A stretch of 13,841 nt of DNA from Candidatus Binatota bacterium (GTDB lineage: Bacteria > Desulfobacterota > Binatia > Bin18), in NCBI GenBank assembly GCA_011523315.1, contig WTHE01000030.1, positions 1-13,841 of the forward strand, given 5' to 3'. The position numbers and the translations under genes are program-made. A model generated the notes under the pieces. The model did not search any database, was not told where the DNA came from, and saw only the letters and a list, made by a program, of their open reading frames with translations. Positions 1 through 6,889 of the stretch are shown here, in pieces (the first letter of the stretch is position 1; each line of letters opens with the position of its first letter).

Positions 1-99
1 GACTTGGGCCAGATCGGCGGCGAAGTCGGATTCGGTAATCGCTCCTTTGAGCACGTCCGCGCGAGGCTGGCATGTCTCAAATATCGTTGGGACCGTCAT
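1..99 (-). CDS. DUF499-like ATPase, N-terminal fragment (runs off left edge)
   Basis: A minus-strand reading frame opens with ATG at 97-99 and stays open to base 1, giving 33 residues. A GGAG sits 8 bases before the ATG, which supports this start. The peptide begins MTVPTIFETCQPRADVL and continues with KG, then an acidic-aromatic stretch reading ESDFAADLAQV. From memory, the pattern PR-x-DV-x3-G followed by E-x-DFAADL-x-QV is typical of the first 35 residues of DUF499 proteins, large P-loop ATPases often found with DUF1156 methyltransferases and helicases in phage-defence loci. The Walker motifs would lie outside the window, so ATPase function cannot be seen. The start lies 24 bases after the stop of the upstream SDR gene, so the two are probably co-transcribed. 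The assignment rests on a short N-terminus and could be wrong. Confidence 0.6.
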   Translation of the reverse strand, partial: MTVPTIFETCQPRADVLKGAITESDFAADLAQV

Positions 100-123
100 G
101 GTTTGCGCTCCATTAGGGCAGCG

Positions 124-885
124 CTACTGCACGACCAGCCCGCCATCGACCGACATGGCGTGGCCGGTTACGAACGAGGCCGCGTCCGAGCACAGCCACA
201 CCACGGCCTCGGCGATTTCCTGGGGATTGCCCATACGCCCGACCGGTTCGCTGGCCGCCATACGCTCGGCCCGCTGCGGCTTATGGCCGGTGATGCGGCC
301 CATCATTGGAGTATCGATGGCGCCGGGGCACACCGCATTGACCCGCAGGCCGGCCTTGGCGTATTCCAGGGCGGCGGTTTTGGTCAGGCCCAGCACCCCG
401 TGTTTGCTGGCGACATAGGCCGAGCCGCCCCGAAAGCCCAACAGGCCGGCGGCCGACGAGGTATTCACAATGGCGCCGCCGCCGTGTTTCAGCATCGCGG
501 GGATCTCGTACTTCATGCACAGCCACACCCCGGTCAGGTTGATGGCAATGACCCGCTCCCAGGCGGCCTCGTCATAGTCAACCGTCTGGGCGCCCGGCCC
601 CTCAATGCCGGCGTTATTATGGGCGCAGTCGAGCCGGCCATAGGCCTCAACACAGCCGGCGACGAGCGCCTCAACCTCGGCCGCGCGGGACACGTCGGCG
701 GCCACGAAGCGCGCCTCGTCCCCGGCCTCGGCAATCAGCCGCACGGTCTCCCGGCCGGCCTCGGCCACCACATCGGACACCACCACCCGCGCCCCTTCGC
801 GGGCAAAGGTCAGGGCCGTCGCCCGGCCGATGCCCGACCCCCCGCCGGTGACCAGCGCAACCTTGTCGGTGACGAATCCTGGCAT
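124..885 (-). CDS. SDR family NAD-dependent oxidoreductase (paralog 1)
   Basis: This 253-residue protein has the full classical short-chain dehydrogenase layout. The cofactor motif TGGGSGIG is at residues 13-20, an acidic residue D38 ends the second strand (this normally selects NAD over NADP), NNAG is at 90-93, and the catalytic tetrad is N116, S144, Y157 and K161 (YVASK). The C-terminus ends with the usual SVDGG segment. Length is normal for the family. The start is preceded by AGGAGGAGGA that overlaps the stop of the neighbouring SDR gene 9 bases upstream, so the two are almost certainly one transcript and possibly translationally coupled. The substrate cannot be told from sequence; classical SDRs reduce or oxidise alcohols, ketones or 3-oxoacyl thioesters. 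It is roughly 70 percent identical by eye to the next gene, so the pair is a tandem duplication. Confidence 0.95.
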   Translation of the reverse strand: MPGFVTDKVALVTGGGSGIGRATALTFAREGARVVVSDVVAEAGRETVRLIAEAGDEARFVAADVSRAAEVEALVAGCVEAYGRLDCAHNNAGIEGPGAQTVDYDEAAWERVIAINLTGVWLCMKYEIPAMLKHGGGAIVNTSSAAGLLGFRGGSAYVASKHGVLGLTKTAALEYAKAGLRVNAVCPGAIDTPMMGRITGHKPQRAERMAASEPVGRMGNPQEIAEAVVWLCSDAASFVTGHAMSVDGGLVVQ

Positions 886-894
886 GTCCTCCTC

Positions 895-1656
895 CTATTG
901 GGCGGTGATCCCACCGTCGACCGACATGGCGTGGCCGGTGACAAACGAGGCCGCGTCCGAGCACAGCCACACCACGGCTTCGGCGATTTCCTGGGGCTGG
1001 CCGGCTCGGCCAACCGGATGGATGGAGACAAAGCCTTCCATCATGCCCGGATTGCCGCTCGTCAGCCGCTCGACCATCGGGGTTTCAATGACCCCCGGGC
1101 ACATGGCGTTGACCCGAATGCCGGCCTTGGCGTATTCCAGGGCTGCGGTTTTGCTCAGGCCGACCACGCCGTGCTTGCTGGCCACATAGGCCGGCATGCC
1201 CGGAGCGCCGATCAGGCCGGCGCCCGAGGCGGTGTTGACGATGGCCCCGCTGCCCTGCTCAAGCATGGGCGGGATCTCATACTTCATGCACAACCACACC
1301 CCGGTCAGATTGACCCCGATAACGCGGTCCCAGTCCGCCTCGGTGTACTCGGCCGTGTTGCTGACCGCCCCCTCAATGCCGGCATTATTATGGGCGCAGT
1401 CGAGCCGGCCATAGGCGTCGAGGGTGAAGCGGACCATGGCCTCGACTTCGGCCGCCCGGGTCACGTCGGTTTTGATGCAGCGGGCCTCGCCGCCCGCGTC
1501 CTTGATGAGCCGCACCGTCTCCTCGGCCTTGTCTTCAACCACGTCAGCGACCACGACCTGCGCCCCTTCGCGGGCAAAGGTCAGCGCCGAGGCTCTGCCG
1601 ATCCCGGTGCTGCCACCGGTGACCAGCGCGACTTTTCCGCTCAGTAATCCTGCCAT
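895..1656 (-). CDS. SDR family NAD-dependent oxidoreductase (paralog 2)
   Basis: This is a 253-residue classical SDR, the same length as its downstream paralog. It shows TGGSTGIG at residues 13-20, D38 for NAD preference, NNAG at 90-93, and N116, S144, Y157, K161 as the active site. I chose the ATG at 1654-1656 because AAGGAGG lies about 6 bases upstream and the protein then begins MAGLLSGKVALVTGG, exactly colinear with the paralog; the frame is open further upstream, but that extension crosses the promoter and has no SDR homology. It differs from its paralog mostly at residues 55-80, 97-110 and 195-215, the last being the substrate-binding loop, so the two enzymes probably act on different substrates. 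It is first in the minus-strand operon, with a plausible promoter at 1680-1709. Confidence 0.95.
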   Translation of the reverse strand: MAGLLSGKVALVTGGSTGIGRASALTFAREGAQVVVADVVEDKAEETVRLIKDAGGEARCIKTDVTRAAEVEAMVRFTLDAYGRLDCAHNNAGIEGAVSNTAEYTEADWDRVIGVNLTGVWLCMKYEIPPMLEQGSGAIVNTASGAGLIGAPGMPAYVASKHGVVGLSKTAALEYAKAGIRVNAMCPGVIETPMVERLTSGNPGMMEGFVSIHPVGRAGQPQEIAEAVVWLCSDAASFVTGHAMSVDGGITAQ

Positions 1657-1679
1657 GCACGGTCCTCCTTGTGGGTCTG

Positions 1680-1709
1680 GATATAGACACGCCGCCCGCC
1701 GCTTGGCAA
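1680..1709 (-). promoter_or_regulatory. Candidate sigma70-type promoter for the SDR operon
   Basis: On the minus strand TTGCCA (1704-1709, five of six matches to TTGACA) is followed after 18 bases by TATATC (1680-1685, four of six matches to TATAAT). Transcription would start near 1673, giving a short leader that still contains the AAGGAGG ribosome site. Spacing and position fit well, but the call is by eye only. Confidence 0.4.
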
Positions 1710-1727
1710 GGCCGACCCCATTTCTTC

Positions 1728-1743
1728 CGCCACGCTGGTGGCG
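1728..1743. repeat. Perfect inverted repeat in divergent intergenic region
   Basis: CGCCAC and GTGGCG flank the four-base loop GCTG. The repeat lies between the SDR operon promoter and the MFS gene, about 20 bases upstream of the candidate minus-strand -35 box, so it could be a regulator site. A six-base stem in GC-rich DNA may also be chance. Confidence 0.35.
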
Positions 1744-1813
1744 TATCATGGCCGGCGACGCCCGCCCGGTCCTGCCATTGCCCGAGGCCGGGGAAACACA
1801 CGGCCTGAGTTCC

Positions 1814-1828
1814 CGCCCGTGACGGGCG
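1814..1828. promoter_or_regulatory. Operator-like 15-base palindrome upstream of the MFS gene
   Basis: CGCCCGTGACGGGCG is a perfect palindrome with 7-base arms and one central base. It ends 15 bases before the ATG of the MFS exporter, a position where a bound repressor or a hairpin in the leader would hinder expression. The exporter has only a weak ribosome site, which makes control in this leader more plausible. No regulator gene (TetR or MarR type) is visible nearby. Confidence 0.4.
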
Positions 1829-1843
1829 CATGAAACGGATTCC

Positions 1844-3007
1844 ATGTCACGCTGGTTTGTGTTGGCTCTTGCCGCCGCCATCATGTTTGCCGACTCGGTC
1901 GGCTATACCCTGATTATTCCCATGCTGCCGTCTATGGCTCGGGAGTTGGGGCTGACCGAAACCTGGGCCGGCATCTTTTACGCCTCGTATGGCCTGATCT
2001 CCCTGCTGCTGTATCTGCCCTTTGGCTATGTGGTTGATCGGGTTGGCGAGCGTCTGTGGCTGACGGCCGGGATGCTGGTACTGGGCCTGACTGCGGTGGC
2101 GTTCTCGATGGCGTCGAGCTTCTGGCCCCTGCTGCTGTGTCGGCTGGCCCAGGGGGCGGCCGCCTCGGCAACCTGGGCGGCGACCCTGCCGTTGGCCGCC
2201 CGTCTGGCGGATAAAAACCAGCGCGGGCTGGAAATGAGCATCGTGCCCATCGCCTTCAGCCTGGGAGCGATTGGCGGGCCGGCGCTGGGCAGTTTTGGCC
2301 AGGCCCGCGAGCCGTTCATGTATTTTGCCGTCCTGCCCTGTGTCCTGGCCGTGCTGGCCTTTTTTGTCATTCCGGACCGGATGACGGCGACCGGCTCCCC
2401 GGCCGAGCACGACCAGCCCCTCTCGCTGGCGTCCCTGCGGCAGCTCTTGTCGTCCCGTCTGACCAGTGCCTGTCTGGTCATTCTGGTGACCTGCGCGGCA
2501 CTGGGCGCGATTGAGATGCTGCTGCCGCTCCAGCTGGCCCAGATTGGCTGGTCGCGCCAGGAGATCGGGGTGTTGTTTACGGCTTGGGGCGCCGCCGCCC
2601 TGATTTGCCAACCCCTGATCGGCGCCTGGTCGGACCGCCGCGGACGCCAGGAACCGATGATCCTGGGTCTGCTGGCGTCCGCCGTCTTGATTCCGAGTCT
2701 GTTTTTGACCCTGGAGTCGCCGGGGCTGTTTGTCCTGGCCCTGGGCGCGATCATCGCCCTGTCGGCCGCCCTGGCCCCGTCGATGCCGCTGATTGCCGAT
2801 GGGCTGAGCCATGGCCAGGCCGGCAAGGCGTTTGGTTTCTACAACATGGCCTTCAGCATCGGTATTGTCCTTGGCCCCTGGCTGGGCGGTTATGTCACCG
2901 AGCAGGTCCACGTCTTTGGGGCGGCGCTTCTGCTGGCGGTTCCGCTCGGGCTGACGGCCTGCGCCCTGCCGCGCTTTTTGGCTTCGGTGCCCCTCAGGCC
3001 GTCGTAA
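1844..3007 (+). CDS. MFS transporter (12-TM efflux-type)
   Basis: This 387-residue, very hydrophobic protein has about twelve predicted membrane helices, the normal size for a major facilitator superfamily drug/metabolite exporter. The first helix starts right at the N-terminus (FVLALAAAIMFADSVGYTL). A motif-A-like loop GYVVDRVGERLWL follows helix 2 near residues 61-73, and the matching loop in the second half reads GAWSDRRGRQEP. It should sit in the inner membrane and exchange substrate for protons; the substrate is unknown. The ATG at 1844 puts TM1 in the usual place, but the ribosome site is poor (only ACGGA-like), and a 15-base palindrome lies just upstream. It is divergent from the SDR operon and 21 bases ahead of the cyclase/ATPase gene, with which it probably forms an operon. 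Confidence 0.93.
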   Translation: MSRWFVLALAAAIMFADSVGYTLIIPMLPSMARELGLTETWAGIFYASYGLISLLLYLPFGYVVDRVGERLWLTAGMLVLGLTAVAFSMASSFWPLLLCRLAQGAAASATWAATLPLAARLADKNQRGLEMSIVPIAFSLGAIGGPALGSFGQAREPFMYFAVLPCVLAVLAFFVIPDRMTATGSPAEHDQPLSLASLRQLLSSRLTSACLVILVTCAALGAIEMLLPLQLAQIGWSRQEIGVLFTAWGAAALICQPLIGAWSDRRGRQEPMILGLLASAVLIPSLFLTLESPGLFVLALGAIIALSAALAPSMPLIADGLSHGQAGKAFGFYNMAFSIGIVLGPWLGGYVTEQVHVFGAALLLAVPLGLTACALPRFLASVPLRPS

Positions 3008-3028
3008 TCGTCCGAAGGAAGAGGACCA

Positions 3029-6000
3029 ATGCGCTGCCCCCAGTGCGGAACCCACAATCGCTCGGCGGCCAGGTTTTGTGATCAGTGCGGCACCGGCCTG
3101 ACGCCTGTGTCCGGGATGGCTCGCCCGGCGGCTGAGCGGCGTCAGCTGACCGTCCTGTTCTGCGATGTAGTGGGGTCCACCCGCCTGGCCGAGCAGCTCG
3201 ACCCCGAAGAGCTGCGCGATGTCATCCGCAGCTACCAGGAGCTGTGTGCGGAGGTCGTGGCCGGCTTTGCCGGCTATATCGCCCAATACCTGGGCGACGG
3301 GCTGCTGGTCTATTTCGGGCATCCGGTCGCCCATGAGGACGACGCGATCCAGGCTGTGCGGGCCGGCCTGCGTATCGTCAGGGCGGTCCAGGATTCGCCC
3401 CTGCTCAGGCAGGCCGCCCGGCCGTTGCGGGTGCGGGTCGGCATTCATACCGGTCAGGTGGTGGTCGGGGAAATGGGCGGCGCCGGGCGGTTTGAGCGGC
3501 TGGCGCTGGGCGAGACCCCGAATGTTGCGGCGCGCCTGCAAAATCTGGCCCGGCCCGATACGGTTGTCATCAGCGGGGCGACGGCCCGCCTGGTTGAAGG
3601 ATTGTGTGAGTGGCGGGCGCTCGGCGAGCGTCCCTTGCGCGGCCTGTCCAAGCCGATGGCGGTGTATCAGGTCCTGCGCGAGAGCGGCGAGCGGGACCGC
3701 TTTCGGGCTGCGGTCCGGCGCGGCCTGTCGCCCCTGGTCGGCCGCCAGGAGACCCTGGCGGCGCTGCTCGACAGTTGGCGTCAGGCCAAGAACGCTTCCG
3801 GCCAGGTCGTGCTGCTGAGCGGCGAGCCCGGCATCGGGAAATCCCGTTTGGTCCAGGAACTCAAGGAACGCATCCCGACCGAGGGCGGGACCGAACTCGA
3901 GTTTCGCTGTTCGGATCACTTCCAGCACAGCGCCTTCTACCCCCAGATCGAGTATTTCCAGCGCCAGGTCCAGACCGGGCCGGAGGAACGGCCTGCCGAC
4001 CGGCTGTCCCGGCTGGAAACCCTGCTGGCCGATCACCCCTTTGGCCGCCAGGAAGTCGTCCCGCTGCTGGCAGCCCTGCTGTCCATCCCGCTGGACGAGC
4101 GCTATACAGCCTGGCAGGGAAGCCCCCAGCGCCAAAAGCAGCGCACCCAGCAGGCCATTGTCGCCGGCCTGCTGCAACAGGCCGCCCGAAGCCCGCCGCT
4201 GGTCGTGTGGGAGGATATCCAGTGGGCCGACCCTTCGACCCTGGATCTGCTCCAGGTCCTGATTGACCGGGTTGCCGACGCCCGTCTGCTGGTTGTCCTG
4301 ACCTTTCGGTCTGATTTTACGCCGGCCTGGACTATCCGCCCGCACATGAAACAGCTCAGCCTGGGCCGTCTCGAACGCCAACAGGCGGCCCGGTTGATCG
4401 CCGAGTTGGCCGCTGACCGGGTTCTGCCGCATGCCCGCGTCCAACAGGTTCTGGATAAGACCGACGGCATTCCGCTGTTCATCGAAGAACTGACGACGAT
4501 GGTGCTGGCCGCCGAATCGTCCTCTTCGTCGGCGTCTCAGGCGCCTGACCTGGCCATTCCGGCCACCCTGCACGACTTGCTGATGGCCCGCCTCGATCAG
4601 CTCGGTCCGGCCAAAGAGGTTGCCCAGCTCGGTGCCGCTCTGGGCCGTGCTTTTCCCCACGAGGTCATCCGGGCCGTGTGGTCGCTCGACGACCAGTCCT
4701 TGCAGCACGGCCTGGAGCGGCTGGCGGTCGCCGAGATCATCTCCCGCCGGGGAGAGTCGCCGCACCCCCGCTGGGTCTTCAAACACGCCCTGATTCAGGA
4801 CGCGGCCTATCAGTCCCTGCTCAAAAGCCAGCGCCTCGAACTGCACGCCCATATTGCCCGTGTCCTGGAGAAACGTTTTCCTGAGACGGCCGAGACCCAG
4901 CCCGAGCTGATCGCCCACCACTATACCCAGGCGGGTCTCCAGCACGAGGCGCTCGACTACTGGAAACGCGCCGGTCAACGCGCGTTTGAACGCTCGGCCT
5001 ATGTCGAAGCGCTCGAACACCTGGGCCAGGGACTGGCCCTGCTCAAAGCCCTGCCCGAGGGAGCCGAGCGAGCCGAACACGAGCTGGATTTCCACACCAC
5101 GCGCGGGCCCGGTCTGATCGCCACCAAGGGCTATGCCGACCCGGAGGTCAAAGACACCTACGTCCGGGCTCAAGAACTGGGCCACCAGGTTGGCCAGCCG
5201 TCCCACGCGTTTTCCGCTTTGCGCGGGCTGTGGATGGTGCATGAGATGCGGGGCGAACTCCACACCGCCCGGCAACTCGGCGAACAGCTGCTGTCGATGA
5301 CCTCCAGTCTGCCCGATCAAGCCTCGCTGATCGAAGTCCACCGGGCGTGCGGCAACACCTTGTTCTGGCTGGGCGAGTTCGGCCTGGCCCGCGAGCATCT
5401 CGAACACGCGATTGCCCTCTACCAGCCCGACACCCACCGCAGCCTGGCCTTTCGCTACGGTTCCGATCCCAAGGTGGTGTGCCTGTTCTACAACGCCCTG
5501 ACCCTGTGGCTGCTCGGCTATCCCGACCAGGCGCTGGGCCAGTGCCACGAAGCTCTGGACGCCGCCCACGGCCTCCCCCACAGCCTCGCCGCCGCCCACA
5601 ACTGGCTGGCCATGTTGCACCAGATTCGGGGCGACCCGTCGGCCAGCCAGGCCACGGCTGCGACCGCAGTGGCCATGTCCCAGCAACACGGCTTTCCCCA
5701 CTGGTTGGCGATGGGACGGATGCTGCAAGGCTGGGCCACGGCAATGCGGGTGCCGACCGGGGACGGCGCGACCCAGTTGGAAGACGGGCTGGCCGCCTGG
5801 CAGGCGACCGGCTCAGCGCTGCTGCGTCCGTATTTTCTGTCTCTGGTGGCCGAGGCCCAGCACAAGAGCGGACAGCTGGACGCCGCCCTGCACAGTCTCG
5901 ACCAAGCCTTGCAGGCCGTCGAAGAGCACGGGGAACGCTTCTACGAGGCCGAGCTGTACCGGCGCAAGGGCGAGTGCCTGCTGGCGCGGGAAGACCACCC

Positions 6001-6250
6001 GCTCAGCCACCGCCAGACGGCCACCGCTGAGGCGTGTTTTCAGCGGGCGAGCGAGACGGCCCGGAGACAGCGGGCCAAGTCTTTGGAGCTACGGGCGGCC
6101 ATGAGCCTGGGCCGGCTGTGGCAGACCCAGAACAAAACGGCTGAGGCACGCCAGCTGCTCGCCGAGGTGTCCGGGTGGTTTGCCCCTGAACTTGAAACCG
6201 TGGATTTGCAGCAGGCCAGACTGCTCCTGGAGGGCTGGGCCGAGAGATAG
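3029..6250 (+). CDS. Zinc ribbon-class III adenylate/guanylate cyclase-AAA ATPase-TPR regulator
   Basis: This is a 1073-residue multidomain signalling protein. Residues 1-22 form a zinc ribbon with C3/C6 and C17/C20. A class III cyclase catalytic domain covers about 38-215: metal-binding D46 in LFCDVVGST and D90 in YLGDGLLVYFG, then GIHTGQVVVG, and the transition-state pair N165 and R169 in GETPNVAARL. The position that is Lys in adenylyl cyclases (four before D90) is Q86, so nucleotide choice is uncertain. An AAA_16/STAND-like ATPase follows: Walker A GEPGIGKS at 265-272, Walker B LVVWED at 391-396, and IPLFIEEL at 481-488. Residues 515-620 look like a winged-helix segment, and about 625-1073 are helical TPR-type repeats. 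A strong AGGAAGAGGA precedes the ATG. Such fusions are common in environmental bacteria; the role is presumably ligand- or partner-gated cNMP signalling. It follows the MFS gene by 21 bases. Confidence 0.93.
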   Translation: MRCPQCGTHNRSAARFCDQCGTGLTPVSGMARPAAERRQLTVLFCDVVGSTRLAEQLDPEELRDVIRSYQELCAEVVAGFAGYIAQYLGDGLLVYFGHPVAHEDDAIQAVRAGLRIVRAVQDSPLLRQAARPLRVRVGIHTGQVVVGEMGGAGRFERLALGETPNVAARLQNLARPDTVVISGATARLVEGLCEWRALGERPLRGLSKPMAVYQVLRESGERDRFRAAVRRGLSPLVGRQETLAALLDSWRQAKNASGQVVLLSGEPGIGKSRLVQELKERIPTEGGTELEFRCSDHFQHSAFYPQIEYFQRQVQTGPEERPADRLSRLETLLADHPFGRQEVVPLLAALLSIPLDERYTAWQGSPQRQKQRTQQAIVAGLLQQAARSPPLVVWEDIQWADPSTLDLLQVLIDRVADARLLVVLTFRSDFTPAWTIRPHMKQLSLGRLERQQAARLIAELAADRVLPHARVQQVLDKTDGIPLFIEELTTMVLAAESSSSSASQAPDLAIPATLHDLLMARLDQLGPAKEVAQLGAALGRAFPHEVIRAVWSLDDQSLQHGLERLAVAEIISRRGESPHPRWVFKHALIQDAAYQSLLKSQRLELHAHIARVLEKRFPETAETQPELIAHHYTQAGLQHEALDYWKRAGQRAFERSAYVEALEHLGQGLALLKALPEGAERAEHELDFHTTRGPGLIATKGYADPEVKDTYVRAQELGHQVGQPSHAFSALRGLWMVHEMRGELHTARQLGEQLLSMTSSLPDQASLIEVHRACGNTLFWLGEFGLAREHLEHAIALYQPDTHRSLAFRYGSDPKVVCLFYNALTLWLLGYPDQALGQCHEALDAAHGLPHSLAAAHNWLAMLHQIRGDPSASQATAATAVAMSQQHGFPHWLAMGRMLQGWATAMRVPTGDGATQLEDGLAAWQATGSALLRPYFLSLVAEAQHKSGQLDAALHSLDQALQAVEEHGERFYEAELYRRKGECLLAREDHPLSHRQTATAEACFQRASETARRQRAKSLELRAAMSLGRLWQTQNKTAEARQLLAEVSGWFAPELETVDLQQARLLLEGWAER

Positions 6251-6447
6251 AGGCCGGCGCGACTCAATCATACGAAGCCGACCCGTGCGATGTCGCCTCC
6301 TCTGACCCGATCACGAGGCTGCTGTCCCAGGACGGGGTAGCGTGTGCTGTCCACTTTACATACAGGGGAAATGTAAGCATGTGTATTGTCCTATGACTCC
6401 AGACGCGATAAGAGTTTGCGAGAACGTTAGAAGAGGAGAGGGGAATC
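6251..6447. other. Intergenic region holding the promoter of the small Cys protein/OM barrel genes
   Basis: No coding signal is seen in these 197 bases. The left half is GC-rich, while 6350-6440 is more AT-rich and contains an inverted repeat (6356-6376) and possible -35 elements TTTACA (6355-6360) and TTGTCC (about 6387-6392), but no convincing -10 at the right spacing. No terminator with a T-run is visible after the cyclase gene. Confidence 0.4.
6356..6376. promoter_or_regulatory. Inverted repeat TTACAT-N9-ATGTAA, possible operator
   Basis: TTACAT (6356-6361) and ATGTAA (6371-6376) are perfect inverted half-sites separated by 9 bases. The centres are about 15 bases apart, longer than one helical turn, and the first arm overlaps a TTTACA -35-like hexamer. 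The site lies about 70 bases before the small Cys-protein gene. It could bind a dimeric regulator; this is inference. Confidence 0.3.
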
Positions 6448-6819
6448 ATGAAATATTGTATCGGTTTGCTGGCCTTGGTCCTTGCCGGGAGCTTCTTGCC
6501 GGGAACGGCCTTTACCTCGGGCTCTATTACGACGGCCGGCGGCATCAGCCCTCGGGACGCCTACACCCAGGGCAAGGCGCTCACCTTCAAAAAGCTCGTG
6601 TGTTCCTCGTGTCCCATCCAGCGCGGGGAGTTGGACCGGGCTCGCGCCCAGAGCCTCAAGAACAGCCTCGAAGCCCGGGAGGCGGACACCAAGCCGGGCA
6701 CGCCCGACGATGAGCATATCCAGATCTTATGTCCGGGGAGTCAGGGCGCCGACTGTGCGGGCAAGCCGGACGAACAGGAACTCGTCCACTACTACCTGAC
6801 CCGGCGCTACCAGCTGTGA
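6448..6819 (+). CDS. Small secreted protein with CSSC motif, unknown function
   Basis: This 123-residue protein starts with a typical Sec signal peptide: MKYC, then a hydrophobic stretch to about residue 18 and probable cleavage near residues 22-24 (TAFT/SGS). A strong GAGGAGAGGGG ribosome site supports the ATG. The mature part has four cysteines, C52 and C55 in VCSSCP and C95 and C103, which could give two disulfides or a redox/metal site. The segment GKALTFKKLVCSSCP resembles the entry to a c-type haem site, but there is no CXXCH, so haem binding is not supported. I do not recognise the family. The gene is 70 bases upstream of an outer-membrane barrel gene on the same strand, which suggests a periplasmic or envelope role. 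Confidence 0.8.
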   Translation: MKYCIGLLALVLAGSFLPGTAFTSGSITTAGGISPRDAYTQGKALTFKKLVCSSCPIQRGELDRARAQSLKNSLEAREADTKPGTPDDEHIQILCPGSQGADCAGKPDEQELVHYYLTRRYQL

Positions 6820-6839
6820 GCCGCGCTCCGGCTGCTCAC

Positions 6840-6857
6840 CCGGCCGCTCAGGGCCGG
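6840..6857 (+). terminator. GC-rich hairpin between small Cys protein and OM barrel genes
   Basis: CCGGCC and GGCCGG form a perfect six-base stem around the loop GCTCAG, 20 bases after the upstream stop codon. There is no T-run after it, so it is not a classical intrinsic terminator; it may be an mRNA-stabilising or attenuating hairpin between two co-transcribed genes. Confidence 0.25.
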
Positions 6858-6889
6858 CGACATCCATAGACACCTGGAGGAAGACATCC

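Noticed and set aside
4..1647. 547-codon open frame on the plus strand
   Set aside because: It lies exactly antisense to the two SDR genes; its internal repetition mirrors the SDR duplication, and it lacks a ribosome site. It is a GC-rich shadow.
1847..5728. 1293-codon open frame on the minus strand
   Set aside because: It runs antisense through both the MFS gene and the cyclase gene and their intergenic gap. Composition is Q/G/R-rich low complexity with no domain; the plus-strand genes have clear motifs.
6601..6618. CSSC motif considered as a c-type haem site
   Set aside because: The residue after the second Cys is Pro, not His, and no alternative CXXCH exists in the protein.
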